Part shown: positions 25,742-34,420 of the stretch, piece after piece
Layout: each line of letters starts with the position of its first letter
Numbering within the stretch: the first letter of the stretch is position 1
From: Planctomycetaceae bacterium
GTDB taxonomy: Bacteria; Planctomycetota; Phycisphaerae; UBA1845; UTPLA1
NCBI GenBank assembly: GCA_006969385.1
Contig: CP030884.1
Location: 5,016,249 to 5,080,248, forward strand
Reading direction: 5' to 3'
DNA: 64,000 nucleotides
Program-made: the position numbers and the translations under genes
Notes under the pieces: model-generated
Databases searched by the model: none
Seen by the model: the letters and a program-made list of their open reading frames with translations, nothing else
Told to the model about the DNA's origin: nothing

Positions 25742-28429
25742 TTACCGTAGCCACGGATCGGCCGTTTCCGTTTGGATTCCGAAGGAGTTGATCGCGTCCT
25801 GCACCAAGGCGGCGTCTGCCTCACCGCGTTCGAGTAGGCTGTACAGCGCTGCGACGATGATCGATTCGGCATCGACTTCGAAGAAGCGGCGCAGATCTTC
25901 GCGCGCTTCGCTGCGACCGAACCCGTCAGTGCCGAGCGCCACGAATGGCCCCGGGGCGAAGCGCGATAGCGGCTCGGCCAAGCCGCGGACATAATCGCTG
26001 GCGGAGATGATCGGATAGTCGTCGTTGCCGAGGGCCTTGCGGAAGTGGGACACGCGCGGTTTCTGGTCGGGGTGCAGTCGGTTCCAGCGTTCGCAGGACT
26101 TGGCGTCGCGATAAAGCTGTTGGTAGCTCGTCACGCTCCACACATCGGCGGAGACGTTGTAACTGGCTTCCAGCGCTTCGGAAGCGCGAATGGCCTCGTT
26201 GAGAATTGCCCCGCTACCGAACAGGTGTACGCGCGGCTGATTCTTCTTGCGCGGGCCGGCCTTGTACAGATACATGCCACGCACGATGCCGTTGCGGAGT
26301 TCGGCTTCGGGCAGGTGATCGGGCATCGGCGGCATCACGTACGGCTCGTTGCCGATCGTGATGTAATAGAACACATCTTCGTAATTTACGTACATGCGTT
26401 CGATGCCGTCTTCGATCAGCGTGGCGAGTTCGTAGGCATACGCCGGGTCGTAGGCATAGATGTTCGGCACCAGTGTTGCCATCAACTGGCTGTTGCCATC
26501 CTGGTGTTGGAGGCCCTCACCCGCCAGCGTCGTGCGCCCGGCCGTGGCCCCCATTAAAAAGCCCTTGGTTCGTTGGTCGGCGGCGGCCCAAATGCTATCG
26601 CCCACGCGTTGGAATCCGAACATCGAGTAATACGTGTAGAACGGAATCATGTTGACGCCGTGCGTGGCGTAAGCGGTGCCCGCCGCCGTGAAGGACGCCA
26701 TCGAACCCGCTTCGGTGATGCCCTCTTCGAGGATTTGGCCGTTCTTCTCTTCGCGATAGTAAAGCAGCGTGTGTGAATCGACCGGGTCGTACTTCTGGCC
26801 GCCGTGGGCGTATATCCCGTGCTTTTGGAAGAGCGACTCCATTCCGAAGGTGCGCGCTTCGTCGGGAATGATCGGTACGATGTTCGAGCCGATTTGGTTA
26901 TCGCCCATCAAGCGCGACAGCAGACGAACGTATGCCATCGTGGTCGAGACTTCGCGACCGTTCGAGCCCTTGTTGAATTCCTCAAACAGTTTCGGCGACG
27001 GTTTTTCGATCGGGCTGGAATGCACGTAGCGCGCCGGTACCGGACCGCCCAAACGCGACTGACAATCCATCAGGTATTGATACTCGTCGCTGTTTTCGTC
27101 GGGGCGATAGAACGGCGCGTCGCGCAGTTCCTTATCCGTAATGGGGATATCGAAGCGGTCGCGGAATTCGCGCACTTCTTCTTCGTTGAGCTTCTTCTGC
27201 TGGTGGGTGATATTCTTACCTTCACCGGCTTCACCTAGACCGTAGCCCTTGATGGTGCGGGCGAGAATGACGGTGGGCTTTTCGTTTTGTAGTTCGACGG
27301 CTGTCTTGTAAGCCGAGTAGACCTTCTCCGGATCGTGCCCACCCAAGCGCAAGTGTTCGAGTTGATCGTCGGTGTGGTTCTCGACCAGCTTCAGCAAGCG
27401 CGGATCGGTGCCGAAGAAGTGATCGCGAATATACTCACCTGTCCCAGTGCTATAGCGCTGCCATTGTCCATCGACGATATTGGCCATGCGACCCGGCAAG
27501 AGATTCTCGTGATCGGCGGCGAAAATCGGATCCCAATCATCGCCCCAGATCACCTTAATCACGTTCCAACCGGCACCGGTGAAGGCAGCTTCCAACTCCT
27601 GAATGATGTTGCCGTTACCGCGCACGGGGCCGTCGAGACGTTGCAGGTTGCAGTTCACGATAAACGTCAGGTTGTCGAGCCTTTCGCGCGAGGCAAGCGT
27701 GATGGCACCGAGGCTTTCGGGCTCGTCCATCTCACCGTCGCCCAGGAATGCCCATACGCGACAGTGATCGGTGTCCGCCAATCCGCGGTTCAAAAGATAG
27801 CGGTTGAAGCGCGCCTGATAGATCGCCGAGAGCGGGCCAAGCCCCATGGATACCGTCGGGAATTCCCAGAAGTTGGGCATCAACCACGGATGCGGGTAGC
27901 TGGACAAACCGCCGCCCTCAGCCAATTCGCGACGGAAGTTGTACATCTGCTCCATCGAGATGCGGCCTTCCATAAAGGCGCGCGAGTAGATGCCCGGTGA
28001 GGCGTGCCCTTGAAAATAGATTTGGTCGCCGCTGCGCTCTTTGGTATTAGCGCGGAAAAAGTGATTCAGCCCCACCTGAAACAACGTTGCCGAACTGGCA
28101 AACGTAGAGATGTGGCCGCCGATACCCGCAGAGCGACGGTTGGCGCGCACCACCAAGCACATCGCATTCCAGCGGATGATGCTCTTGATGCGGCGCTCTA
28201 TTTGGCGGTCACCGGGATATGGGTGCTGCCGCTCGCGCGAAATCGTATTGATGTAGGGCGTATTGGCGTTGATCGGAAACGGGATGCCGTACTCGTGTGC
28301 GTGGCGTCGCAACTGCTCGAGCAGGTAATGGGCCCGTTGCGGTCCGGAATGATGCACGACGGCGTCGAGCGATTCGGACCATTCTCTCGTTTCAACCGGA
28401 TCGATATCGGTACTGATGGACTTATGCAT
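25742..28429 (-). CDS. aceE: Pyruvate dehydrogenase E1 component, homodimeric type
   Basis: 895 residues, the normal length for AceE. Seen: N-terminal N-T-P-Y-I-N-T-I, G-G-H-I-S-T-F-A-S-S-A, the thiamine pyrophosphate motif G-D-G-E-M-D-E-P-E-S...N-C-N-L-Q-R-L-D-G-P-V-R-G-N, then D-N-Q-I-G-S-N-I-V-P-I-I-P-D-E-A-R-T-F-G-M. It decarboxylates pyruvate and reductively acetylates the E2 lipoyl group. No aceF or lpd lies beside it in this window, unlike the common aceE-aceF-lpd operon, so E2/E3 must be elsewhere. Confidence 0.97.
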   Translation of the reverse strand: MHKSISTDIDPVETREWSESLDAVVHHSGPQRAHYLLEQLRRHAHEYGIPFPINANTPYINTISRERQHPYPGDRQIERRIKSIIRWNAMCLVVRANRRSAGIGGHISTFASSATLFQVGLNHFFRANTKERSGDQIYFQGHASPGIYSRAFMEGRISMEQMYNFRRELAEGGGLSSYPHPWLMPNFWEFPTVSMGLGPLSAIYQARFNRYLLNRGLADTDHCRVWAFLGDGEMDEPESLGAITLASRERLDNLTFIVNCNLQRLDGPVRGNGNIIQELEAAFTGAGWNVIKVIWGDDWDPIFAADHENLLPGRMANIVDGQWQRYSTGTGEYIRDHFFGTDPRLLKLVENHTDDQLEHLRLGGHDPEKVYSAYKTAVELQNEKPTVILARTIKGYGLGEAGEGKNITHQQKKLNEEEVREFRDRFDIPITDKELRDAPFYRPDENSDEYQYLMDCQSRLGGPVPARYVHSSPIEKPSPKLFEEFNKGSNGREVSTTMAYVRLLSRLMGDNQIGSNIVPIIPDEARTFGMESLFQKHGIYAHGGQKYDPVDSHTLLYYREEKNGQILEEGITEAGSMASFTAAGTAYATHGVNMIPFYTYYSMFGFQRVGDSIWAAADQRTKGFLMGATAGRTTLAGEGLQHQDGNSQLMATLVPNIYAYDPAYAYELATLIEDGIERMYVNYEDVFYYITIGNEPYVMPPMPDHLPEAELRNGIVRGMYLYKAGPRKKNQPRVHLFGSGAILNEAIRASEALEASYNVSADVWSVTSYQQLYRDAKSCERWNRLHPDQKPRVSHFRKALGNDDYPIISASDYVRGLAEPLSRFAPGPFVALGTDGFGRSEAREDLRRFFEVDAESIIVAALYSLLERGEADAALVQDAINSFGIQTETADPWLR

Positions 28430-28793
28430 GTCCCCAGCATAGAGACCGATGGGCGGGGGTCAAGCAGTGCTGTTTCGGCGGCGGCTGTTACCGACCCGAG
28501 GGGTCTGATGAAGAATATTCTTGACGCCGAAACGTTTTTTCTGACTCAAAACGAGGTTCCGGTAGAATTTTTCCGTTTTTCGGGTTTTTTTGACGGATCG
28601 TCGCAATAATCCCTTGGATGCGAGGCATTCACTACCAGTAAACCCAAGGCGACTCGCCCAGAGCGAGACCGACCTTGATCGATAAGCGAGCGGCGGAGGC
28701 ATCGCTAAGGTCTGGTCCTCCTCTTCCTCTCTCCGGCCCGAACACACTTTGATCAGGCCGATGTTTTCGCCGCTCCTTCTTTTCTTTTTTCCT
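28430..28793. other. Intergenic region upstream of aceE
   Basis: About 360 bases containing the aceE promoter on the minus strand and the 3' end of the PrsW gene's transcript. A 132-codon minus frame here has biased, unstructured composition and no homologue-like pattern. No operator was recognised. Confidence 0.45.
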
Positions 28794-29645
28794 TCAAAAG
28801 CCAAATTCCGCATATTGAGCGAACGTGACCAACGCGTTGTAGCTGCCGTGTAGCACAATCGCCGTCACTAATGGTTGATACATCGCTCGCGCGTCCGGCT
28901 CGCGGCCTTCTTCGTTTATTCGCTGCCAAATGCGAATCACGCCACCAGCAGCGACAGCCGTGCAACTGACATGCAGCGCGGTGCAGACGATCCACCGCCA
29001 AAGCGTTAATTCAAAGCTGGGATTCGTTATGTACACCGATAGGTAGAGGATGTTCTCGATGATGGCGAAGCCCAGCGCGCCGCAGATGGCGGCGATACGA
29101 ATGTCGCGCGCCGCGCCAATCAACCACGGACGGCGCTCCACGATCAACAATAGCATCGCGATCTTCATGATCTCTTCGACGACCGGCCCAATCACGATCG
29201 GACCGACGTAGCGACCGAAGCCGGTGACGAAGGTGCCGATGACAGCAAATGGGCCGGCCATCAGAATGACGGCTAACAATGCGAAACGACGGCGCGTAGG
29301 GCTGGTTTGTTCCTTTTTCTTTTGAAACCATTGGGCGTAACTGATTTTTCCCGGTGGCGGCGGCGCGTATAGGCTGACCTCGCCGCACTCGGGACATTTC
29401 GCGCCCGTCATAAGGCCGCGCAGGTTGTAGCCGCATTGATTGCACGTCCAGTCGCGGTCGATCGGCACGGATTCGCGCCGTGGGAAGATATCGAGTTCGT
29501 TGTACACCGAGTGGCGCGCGATCTCTTCGTCGGTGGGCGGTCGCTGCGGTTGCGGCTCGGCGTTGGCGGTATTGCCCTGCCGCGGGCGCGCGGGCTTTGG
29601 ATCGAAGTAATGATCCGGCGGATCGGGTTTGCGGCGGCGGAACAT
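28794..29645 (-). CDS. PrsW-family intramembrane protease with N-terminal zinc ribbon
   Basis: 283 residues from the ATG at 29645 (M-F-R-R-R-K-P-D-P); the open frame reaches 29951 but the extra 102 residues look non-coding. Seen: a proline-rich start, the C-x2-C-G-Y-N-L-R-G...C-P-E-C-G ribbon common in Planctomycetes, several membrane helices, and the PrsW catalytic motifs E-E-I-M-K, F-A-I-I-E-N and L-H-G-S-Y-N. In Bacillus PrsW cuts the anti-sigma RsiW; here the substrate is unknown. No anti-sigma gene is adjacent. Confidence 0.88.
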   Translation of the reverse strand: MFRRRKPDPPDHYFDPKPARPRQGNTANAEPQPQRPPTDEEIARHSVYNELDIFPRRESVPIDRDWTCNQCGYNLRGLMTGAKCPECGEVSLYAPPPPGKISYAQWFQKKKEQTSPTRRRFALLAVILMAGPFAVIGTFVTGFGRYVGPIVIGPVVEEIMKIAMLLLIVERRPWLIGAARDIRIAAICGALGFAIIENILYLSVYITNPSFELTLWRWIVCTALHVSCTAVAAGGVIRIWQRINEEGREPDARAMYQPLVTAIVLHGSYNALVTFAQYAEFGF

Positions 29646-29857
29646 CTTGGGGTTTATTGTATCAAAGGAAGCTGCTGGGATGGAGTTGATGCCGCTGGAA
29701 GGCTGAAATTTGTCAGGGTACGCATAAAAGGTGAGGTAGCGCCGGGCGCGAAACGGCAAGCCAGCCGCGGGAAGTCGCGGTTGTCGAGAGCACCTTTGCT
29801 CAGGTCTGCGGAAAGGCAATGCATCAGGCCTCGAATGATTCAATCGCGATTGCGCGA

Positions 29858-30328
29858 TTACTTTCGAATGACAGCGGTGCCGTAGGCGTACATCTCGACG
29901 GAGATGGCAAAGTTCTGGTTGCGATTGCCGGACATCTGTCCGATGTTGCAAAAGGCGAAGCGCACGTTGTACACCTCGGTCGCACCCATGGCCCGCGCTT
30001 CGTCGATCATTCTCAACAACGCTTCTCGTCGCGCGCGAATCATCAGGGTTTGGGCCGAACGCATTTCGCCACCGACCAATGAGCGCAAGCCCATGGCGAA
30101 GGTTTTGAAGTAATCCGTCGCGACGACCGTGTTACCGGAGACCATCTGAGCGTAACGAACGCTTTCGCCGCTGGGAATCGTCTTTAGGTTGTTCACGGTC
30201 ACATCGGAATTGGCGGCTTCGCGCTGATCGAGCGACTTGAAATGGGCGCGCTCCCGGAAGCCGCCGATGCCGAAGCCCAAGCCAACAAAAAAAACGGTGG
30301 CCCCTAAGCCGATCAGCAAGTCGATCAT
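29858..30328 (-). CDS. YbjQ-family (DUF74) protein with N-terminal membrane helix
   Basis: 156 residues. Seen: one N-terminal hydrophobic segment (about 3-22, L-L-I-G-L-G-A-T-V-F-F-V-G), then a YbjQ domain with R-S-L-V-G-G-E-M, A-R-R-E-A-L-L-R-M-I-D-E-A and M-Y-A-Y-G-T-A-V-I. YbjQ proteins form pentamers of unknown function once called heavy-metal-binding. Its ATG overlaps the upstream paralogue's TAA (TAATG). The two genes appear to be a tandem duplication with one copy moved to the membrane. Confidence 0.85.
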   Translation of the reverse strand: MIDLLIGLGATVFFVGLGFGIGGFRERAHFKSLDQREAANSDVTVNNLKTIPSGESVRYAQMVSGNTVVATDYFKTFAMGLRSLVGGEMRSAQTLMIRARREALLRMIDEARAMGATEVYNVRFAFCNIGQMSGNRNQNFAISVEMYAYGTAVIRK

Positions 30329-30714
30329 TAGAAGCCCTCCTTGTCCATGTTGCGCAGCGGCGCTTCCGCCGGATGGGTGGGTTCCGAACGCGATTGAGGA
30401 ACATCGACGACGACCGCGGTGCCGTAGGCGTATAGCTCGGCCGCCCCCTGTGCCACTGCGCTGGTGGTGAAGCGCGCGTTAACGATCGCGTTGGCGCCGA
30501 GTTGCTCGGCCTGGCGAATCATGCGCTCCATCGCCTCGCGCCGCGCCTCGGTCATCAATTCGGTGTAGCCCTTTAGTTCTCCGCCGACGAGATTTTTGAG
30601 CCCCGCCATAAAATCGCGCCCGAAGTGCTTGGCACGAATCGTATTGCCCTGCACCAGGCCGCAGACTTCACGGATGGGAAACCCCGGAATCGTTTCGGTG
30701 TTTACGATGATCAT
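30328..30714 (-). CDS. YbjQ-family (DUF74) soluble protein
   Basis: 128 residues from the ATG at 30714 (M-I-I-V-N-T-E-T-I-P-G); the open frame extends to 30768 with implausible residues. Seen: the canonical N-terminus and G-N-T-I-R-A-K-H-F-G-R-D, K-N-L-V-G-G-E-L-K-G-Y-T, L-G-A-N-A-I-V-N-A-R-F and E-L-Y-A-Y-G-T-A-V-V. First gene of a two-gene operon with the membrane-anchored paralogue. Function is not established for the family. Confidence 0.9.
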   Translation of the reverse strand: MIIVNTETIPGFPIREVCGLVQGNTIRAKHFGRDFMAGLKNLVGGELKGYTELMTEARREAMERMIRQAEQLGANAIVNARFTTSAVAQGAAELYAYGTAVVVDVPQSRSEPTHPAEAPLRNMDKEGF

Positions 30715-31205
30715 GATGGTGCCTGCTCTCCAATGCCGTTCGTCAATGATGGACCACGTCCGTGTCATGTTTGAGCGCTATCGCCACTATGTCATATCGG
30801 CGAATGCGGTATCTATTCATGGCGAATCCCGTGCAAATCATTAGACCGGTGCACGTTTGAGAGCGACGGCTGTACTGAGGCACCGGCCAACAGCCTGTGG
30901 ATGCCGACAAATCACCCGGGGGCACAGTCATTCGTGAAGTGGTCCAGGAATACGCAATTCAGAATCTGGCAGTGGAGTCGTTTTTTGGGAGCACGGTGTC
31001 TCGCCGGCTGGACGACTGCTAACGCATCACCGGAACCCGATGGTCCTCGTTGTCGAAATCTCACGTAATCCGCTTGGATACATTCGGATGTATGTCGCTG
31101 GGTGTGTCGGTATAAGCAGCGCAGCCGCCGCTGATGGATGTTTTCAAGTTCAACAACGGCGGCTATATTCGTGGATTCACTTGCGGCGGAGCACTGCCCC
31201 GCTGC
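30715..31205. other. Intergenic region before tRNA-Leu
   Basis: About 490 bases with no supported gene. It holds the YbjQ operon promoter (minus) and the tRNA promoter (plus). A 123-codon minus frame beginning inside the tRNA is an artefact. Confidence 0.5.
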
Positions 31206-31288
31206 GGGGGTGTGGCGGAATGGCAGACGCTGAGGATTTAAAATCCTTTGTCCGAGAGGACGTGCGGGTTCGAGTCCCGCCACCCCCA
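31206..31288 (+). tRNA. tRNA-Leu (TAA)
   Basis: The acceptor GGGGGTG pairs with CACCCCC, discriminator A. Seen: a D-arm with GCGGAATGGCAGACGC, an anticodon loop TTTAAAA (TAA) between GAGGA and TCCTT, a long class II variable arm (TGTCCGAGAGGACG) and a T-arm with GGGTTCGAGTCCC. CCA is not encoded. Confidence 0.97.
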
Positions 31289-31574
31289 GTGGGCCGGGCG
31301 ATTGATAACCGAACGAGTTTCTTCAGAATCGCCTCCAAAAAACTTGCGATTCGAGTTTAAACCGCTTCACCAATTATTACGCCCACGGATGATTCGTCTG
31401 CATCCACCGACTATTAGCCGGTACCACAGCGCGGCCATCAGTTTCCCACATGAACGGGTCTAGCCAGTTGGTCAACGATTGCAACATTCGCGTTCAATAG
31501 GTTCGCGCGCCTTTGACGACACTCGCTTGCCACAAAAGGGATAAACGTAGGCCAGAGTTGTGAATTGGGTGTTT

Positions 31575-31635
31575 GTTGAGAAAGCGTGATGACGAGCCGT
31601 CGTATTCGTATGCGGTCGTCATCACGCTTCTCAAC
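31575..31635. repeat. Long near-perfect 20-bp inverted repeat downstream of the VWA gene
   Basis: Left arm 31575-31595 and right arm 31616-31635 pair over 20 bases with one bulged A; the 20-base loop lies between. It is about 40 bases past the VWA gene's stop. On the minus strand it is preceded, not followed, by a T-run, so it may be a 3' RNA-stabilising stem or a protein site. Confidence 0.7.
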
Positions 31636-31674
31636 ATCGATAAAAAACTGCACCCCACTATTCACTGTTCGGTG

Positions 31675-33222
31675 CTACCCGCCGCACTCGGGGCTATCGA
31701 CCGGCGTATAGACGCACTGACCGTTCTCACAGGAATCGATGGTGCAGGGATCACCATCATCACAAGAAATGGTCTGCACGATTCCGTTGAACGAACACAC
31801 CAGGCTGGCCGACTCGTCAACGAAGAATGGATTGTCATCCGGGTCCACACCCGGCGGCAGTGTCGCGATCACATTTTTCATGAAAAACTCACCGCAAGCA
31901 TGTTTACAACCCGAACCGCCATCATAGAAGACCGCAATTAAAGAAATATCGTAAACAGATTCCGCTAGTTCTGCTTCCTCATCGGCAAGACACCATGCCG
32001 CTTTCTCGATTTGCGTACCGCTCCCGCAGCCGGAAAAACAGTTAATGGTCGGATGGGTCACGCATTCTGGTGCCCCGTCATTACCTTCTGGCCGATTGGG
32101 TTGACCGTCTGAGATGAGAATAATGTACTTTCTCAAATCCGGTTCGGGTGCCGTTTGAATCTTGGACCGGGCGACAAAAATCGGCGCGGCGATATTTGTA
32201 TAGCCCCCTGAATTGGTAATGTTATCGATTGCCTCATACAAGCCCGTGCTGCCACCCTGCCCCATGCCGTCGAATCCATAATCCGTTGTCCAGTCGGACG
32301 GCGTCATAATCTCGGCGTTCTCCGCCACGTTCGTGGAAAAACGCCCGATGGTGACATAGGGCCGCGGCGACGCCTGCTCAAACGCCTGCAGGAATGACCT
32401 GGCGGCAGTTTTCTCCTGCTCCAGTTCCGTATCGTTAATACTACCGGTAACGTCGATCATGATGACGACGTTGGCAGATGAATCGTGACATTGCGGACAG
32501 CAATTTTCGTCGTCGTCATGCGTCACGATACCGGTCATCGGATCACAAATATCATCCGTACAGTCCAGTCCGTCATCGATGGGATTAATCACGCTGAGAT
32601 CGGGGCTACAGCAATAACCGGGTGGACAGTCGAATTGGACGCCATCGACCACTGCAAAACTAGACGTCTCGTTCTCTATGTGGTTGAACGCGAACTCCAG
32701 CCGTACGTCACGATCGACGACGATGCTTCCGACATCAATGCGGATGAGTTGCAAATCACCGGGCGGTGCGGAATCGACAAATGCGAAGGGCTCCGCCGCC
32801 AGATTTTTAAAATGCGAATCCTGATAGATCACCGCTTCGGTGAAACCGGGGTCCACGCCCTGGCCGACCAAGCGCTCGCCGGTTATCGCGTCAACCAAAT
32901 AAATGGTTAGACTGTCGGGCGGCCACGGCCCGGAGGGCGGCGTCTCGTGAAACAGTCTGCATCGCAAGGAAAGCCATTCGATCGAGCCGGGTAGCGTGAA
33001 CTCTTGCCAAACCCGGCTGAGTCCGCCATTGGTCTCGCGCAGAACGGCGACGTGATTGCCCGCAAGACCCTCCTGAATCTCAACCAGACCTTCGGTCGAC
33101 CAGCCGACCAGTTCGGACTCGAAGTCGAGATTGACGGGCGGATCGGCGAATGAAATGCCTGGAATCGAGATCGGGAGAACCAACATCCCAACCATCATTC
33201 GGTAATGAATCTTCTTCATCAT
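31675..33222 (-). CDS. Secreted von Willebrand factor A-domain protein
   Basis: 516 residues from the ATG at 33222, 7 bases after AAAGG; ATG 33219 is adjacent. Seen: a signal peptide (Y-R-M-M-V-G-M-L-V-L-P-I-S-I-P-G-I-S-F-A), an N-terminal beta-sandwich (residues about 30-190), a Cys/Asp-rich D-D-G-L-D-C-T-D-D-I-C linker, then a VWA domain with MIDAS residues D-V-T-G-S, the G-S-T-G loop and L-I-S-D-G-Q, and a C-terminal D-G-D-P-C-T-I-D-S-C. It likely binds surfaces or proteins outside the cell. It lies at the 3' end of the Rhs locus, same strand. Confidence 0.85.
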   Translation of the reverse strand: MMKKIHYRMMVGMLVLPISIPGISFADPPVNLDFESELVGWSTEGLVEIQEGLAGNHVAVLRETNGGLSRVWQEFTLPGSIEWLSLRCRLFHETPPSGPWPPDSLTIYLVDAITGERLVGQGVDPGFTEAVIYQDSHFKNLAAEPFAFVDSAPPGDLQLIRIDVGSIVVDRDVRLEFAFNHIENETSSFAVVDGVQFDCPPGYCCSPDLSVINPIDDGLDCTDDICDPMTGIVTHDDDENCCPQCHDSSANVVIMIDVTGSINDTELEQEKTAARSFLQAFEQASPRPYVTIGRFSTNVAENAEIMTPSDWTTDYGFDGMGQGGSTGLYEAIDNITNSGGYTNIAAPIFVARSKIQTAPEPDLRKYIILISDGQPNRPEGNDGAPECVTHPTINCFSGCGSGTQIEKAAWCLADEEAELAESVYDISLIAVFYDGGSGCKHACGEFFMKNVIATLPPGVDPDDNPFFVDESASLVCSFNGIVQTISCDDGDPCTIDSCENGQCVYTPVDSPECGG

Positions 33223-33425
33223 ATCATTGCCTTTCTTTCGAAACGCCAATTCGCATCGTTGAAGTAGCTGAATTGGAATTAAGCTCGACGTCACTCGACT
33301 GTTCATCCAAGCGTCGTTTGGCTACCATTTGGGCACGCCGAATGGAATCTCACCCACGAATCACGCAATTCGGTAAGCTGAGCGATCAGCAATCCACATC
33401 GCCTCAATAAGTGGTAGGCAATAAG

Positions 33426-33776
33426 TCAAAGGGGCATACCGTCCTCATCTTCGAACAATGCCTCGTCGCGTCCTACCTTTTCGAACTTCCCATCCGGATC
33501 GCGTGAGATGAATTTGATCTTTTTCTTAATCGTGTTCGTCTCAGGAATAACCGTGACCCCAATCATTCCTTGGTCTTTGGTTCGGATACCAACAAATGTC
33601 AGCCCCTCGATTTCCATCTCAGGATGCTTCGGCGATTGACCGGGTACGTAGGCAATTCGGCCTTCTGTCTTGCGAAAGAACACGCGAGTTTGCACGACAT
33701 CTCCCAGCAAGACTTCGATTTCACCACCGTGGTAGTAGACCTTTTTCGACGACCATTCTTCGGCAATCGCGACCAT
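33426..33776 (-). CDS. Unknown small protein, candidate Rhs immunity protein 2
   Basis: 116 residues, soluble, no signal peptide. Seen: K-V-Y-Y-H-G-G-E-I-E-V-L-L-G-D-V-V, A-Y-V-P-G-Q-S-P-K-H-P-E-M-E and G-M-I-G-V-T-V-I-P-E-T, a beta-rich small domain, then an acidic tail. Not assigned to a named family. It is the second gene downstream of the giant Rhs gene (57 bases after the first), a position typical of immunity genes in polymorphic toxin loci. Functional assignment is inference from position only. Confidence 0.65.
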   Translation of the reverse strand: MVAIAEEWSSKKVYYHGGEIEVLLGDVVQTRVFFRKTEGRIAYVPGQSPKHPEMEIEGLTFVGIRTKDQGMIGVTVIPETNTIKKKIKFISRDPDGKFEKVGRDEALFEDEDGMPL

Positions 33777-33832
33777 GTTCCGGGCCCTACGTATCCTGCG
33801 TCACGTCACCCGCCAAGCAATAGAGCGCCTAC

Positions 33833-34111
33833 TCAGTCATCGGCAGTAGTGAGTTCGGTAACCTCTACGTCCAGTTCTTCGAGAATACCCTTTAGGTTAT
33901 TCTTGCAAGTTTCGCAATCGGCAATCGGCGCGGGGCCGAGGATCTTTCGATAAATCGGGTTCTCTAGCCAGTAGTCGAATTCGAAGTCTACCTCGTCGTC
34001 GTCACCCTCAGGATCCAGTTTTCCCTTAAATAGGTAGATCGTTCCCGATGGTACCGATTCCCGCACATTTACCTCCCAAATAATGGTTACGGAAGTTTTG
34101 TTGTCGCTCAA
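33833..34111 (-). CDS. Unknown small acidic protein, candidate Rhs immunity protein 1
   Basis: 92 residues, strongly acidic, soluble. Its ATG overlaps the stop of the Rhs gene by four bases, so it is translationally coupled to the toxin-like tip. Seen: I-I-W-E-V-N-V-R-E-S-V-P, the acid cluster D-P-E-G-D-D-D-E-V-D-F-E-F-D and A-D-C-E-T-C-K-N-N. Small acidic proteins directly after an Rhs C-terminus are the usual form of immunity proteins, which block basic nuclease toxins; here that is inferred, not shown. Confidence 0.7.
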   Translation of the reverse strand: MSDNKTSVTIIWEVNVRESVPSGTIYLFKGKLDPEGDDDEVDFEFDYWLENPIYRKILGPAPIADCETCKNNLKGILEELDVEVTELTTADD

Positions 34112-34420
34112 TTTGCTAGTCCTTTGAATTGCTCGAGCAATTCGGTTGCCTTAATGATACCGGGGCCGGCAGTAGGGTAGAACGTGATCACCTCATCCAA
34201 CTGATTGGTCACAATCTCAACAGTTAATCCGTTCGACAATTTTACCGGGTACGGAGTTCTAGGCGCGATGTTCCCCGTGACTTTACCGATCGCCTCGGTC
34301 AACATCTGAAGCATGTCTCCCGGTTCGGTAACAGCCGGGAAGAATGTCGTTACGTCGACTTTCGATCCTTCCCAGAATGGAATCAAATGCCGCCTAATAA
34401 TGTGCGTAAACCCTTGCTTT
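34108..34420 (-). other. C-terminal tip domain of the Rhs protein, candidate BECR-fold RNase toxin
   Basis: Residues about 4135-4238. Seen: H-I-I-R-R-H-L-I-P-F-W-E-G-S-K, then T-T-F-F-P and near the end F-Y-P-T-A-G. From memory this follows the R-H...W-x-G-S-x-K...F-F...F-Y-P pattern of BECR-superfamily polymorphic-toxin nucleases; His and Arg would be catalytic. Assignment is tentative and from pattern only. Confidence 0.45.

Noticed and set aside
30912..31283. A 123-codon minus-strand frame overlapping tRNA-Leu
   Set aside because: It begins inside the tRNA and its first residues are the tRNA read antisense; a known type of artefact.
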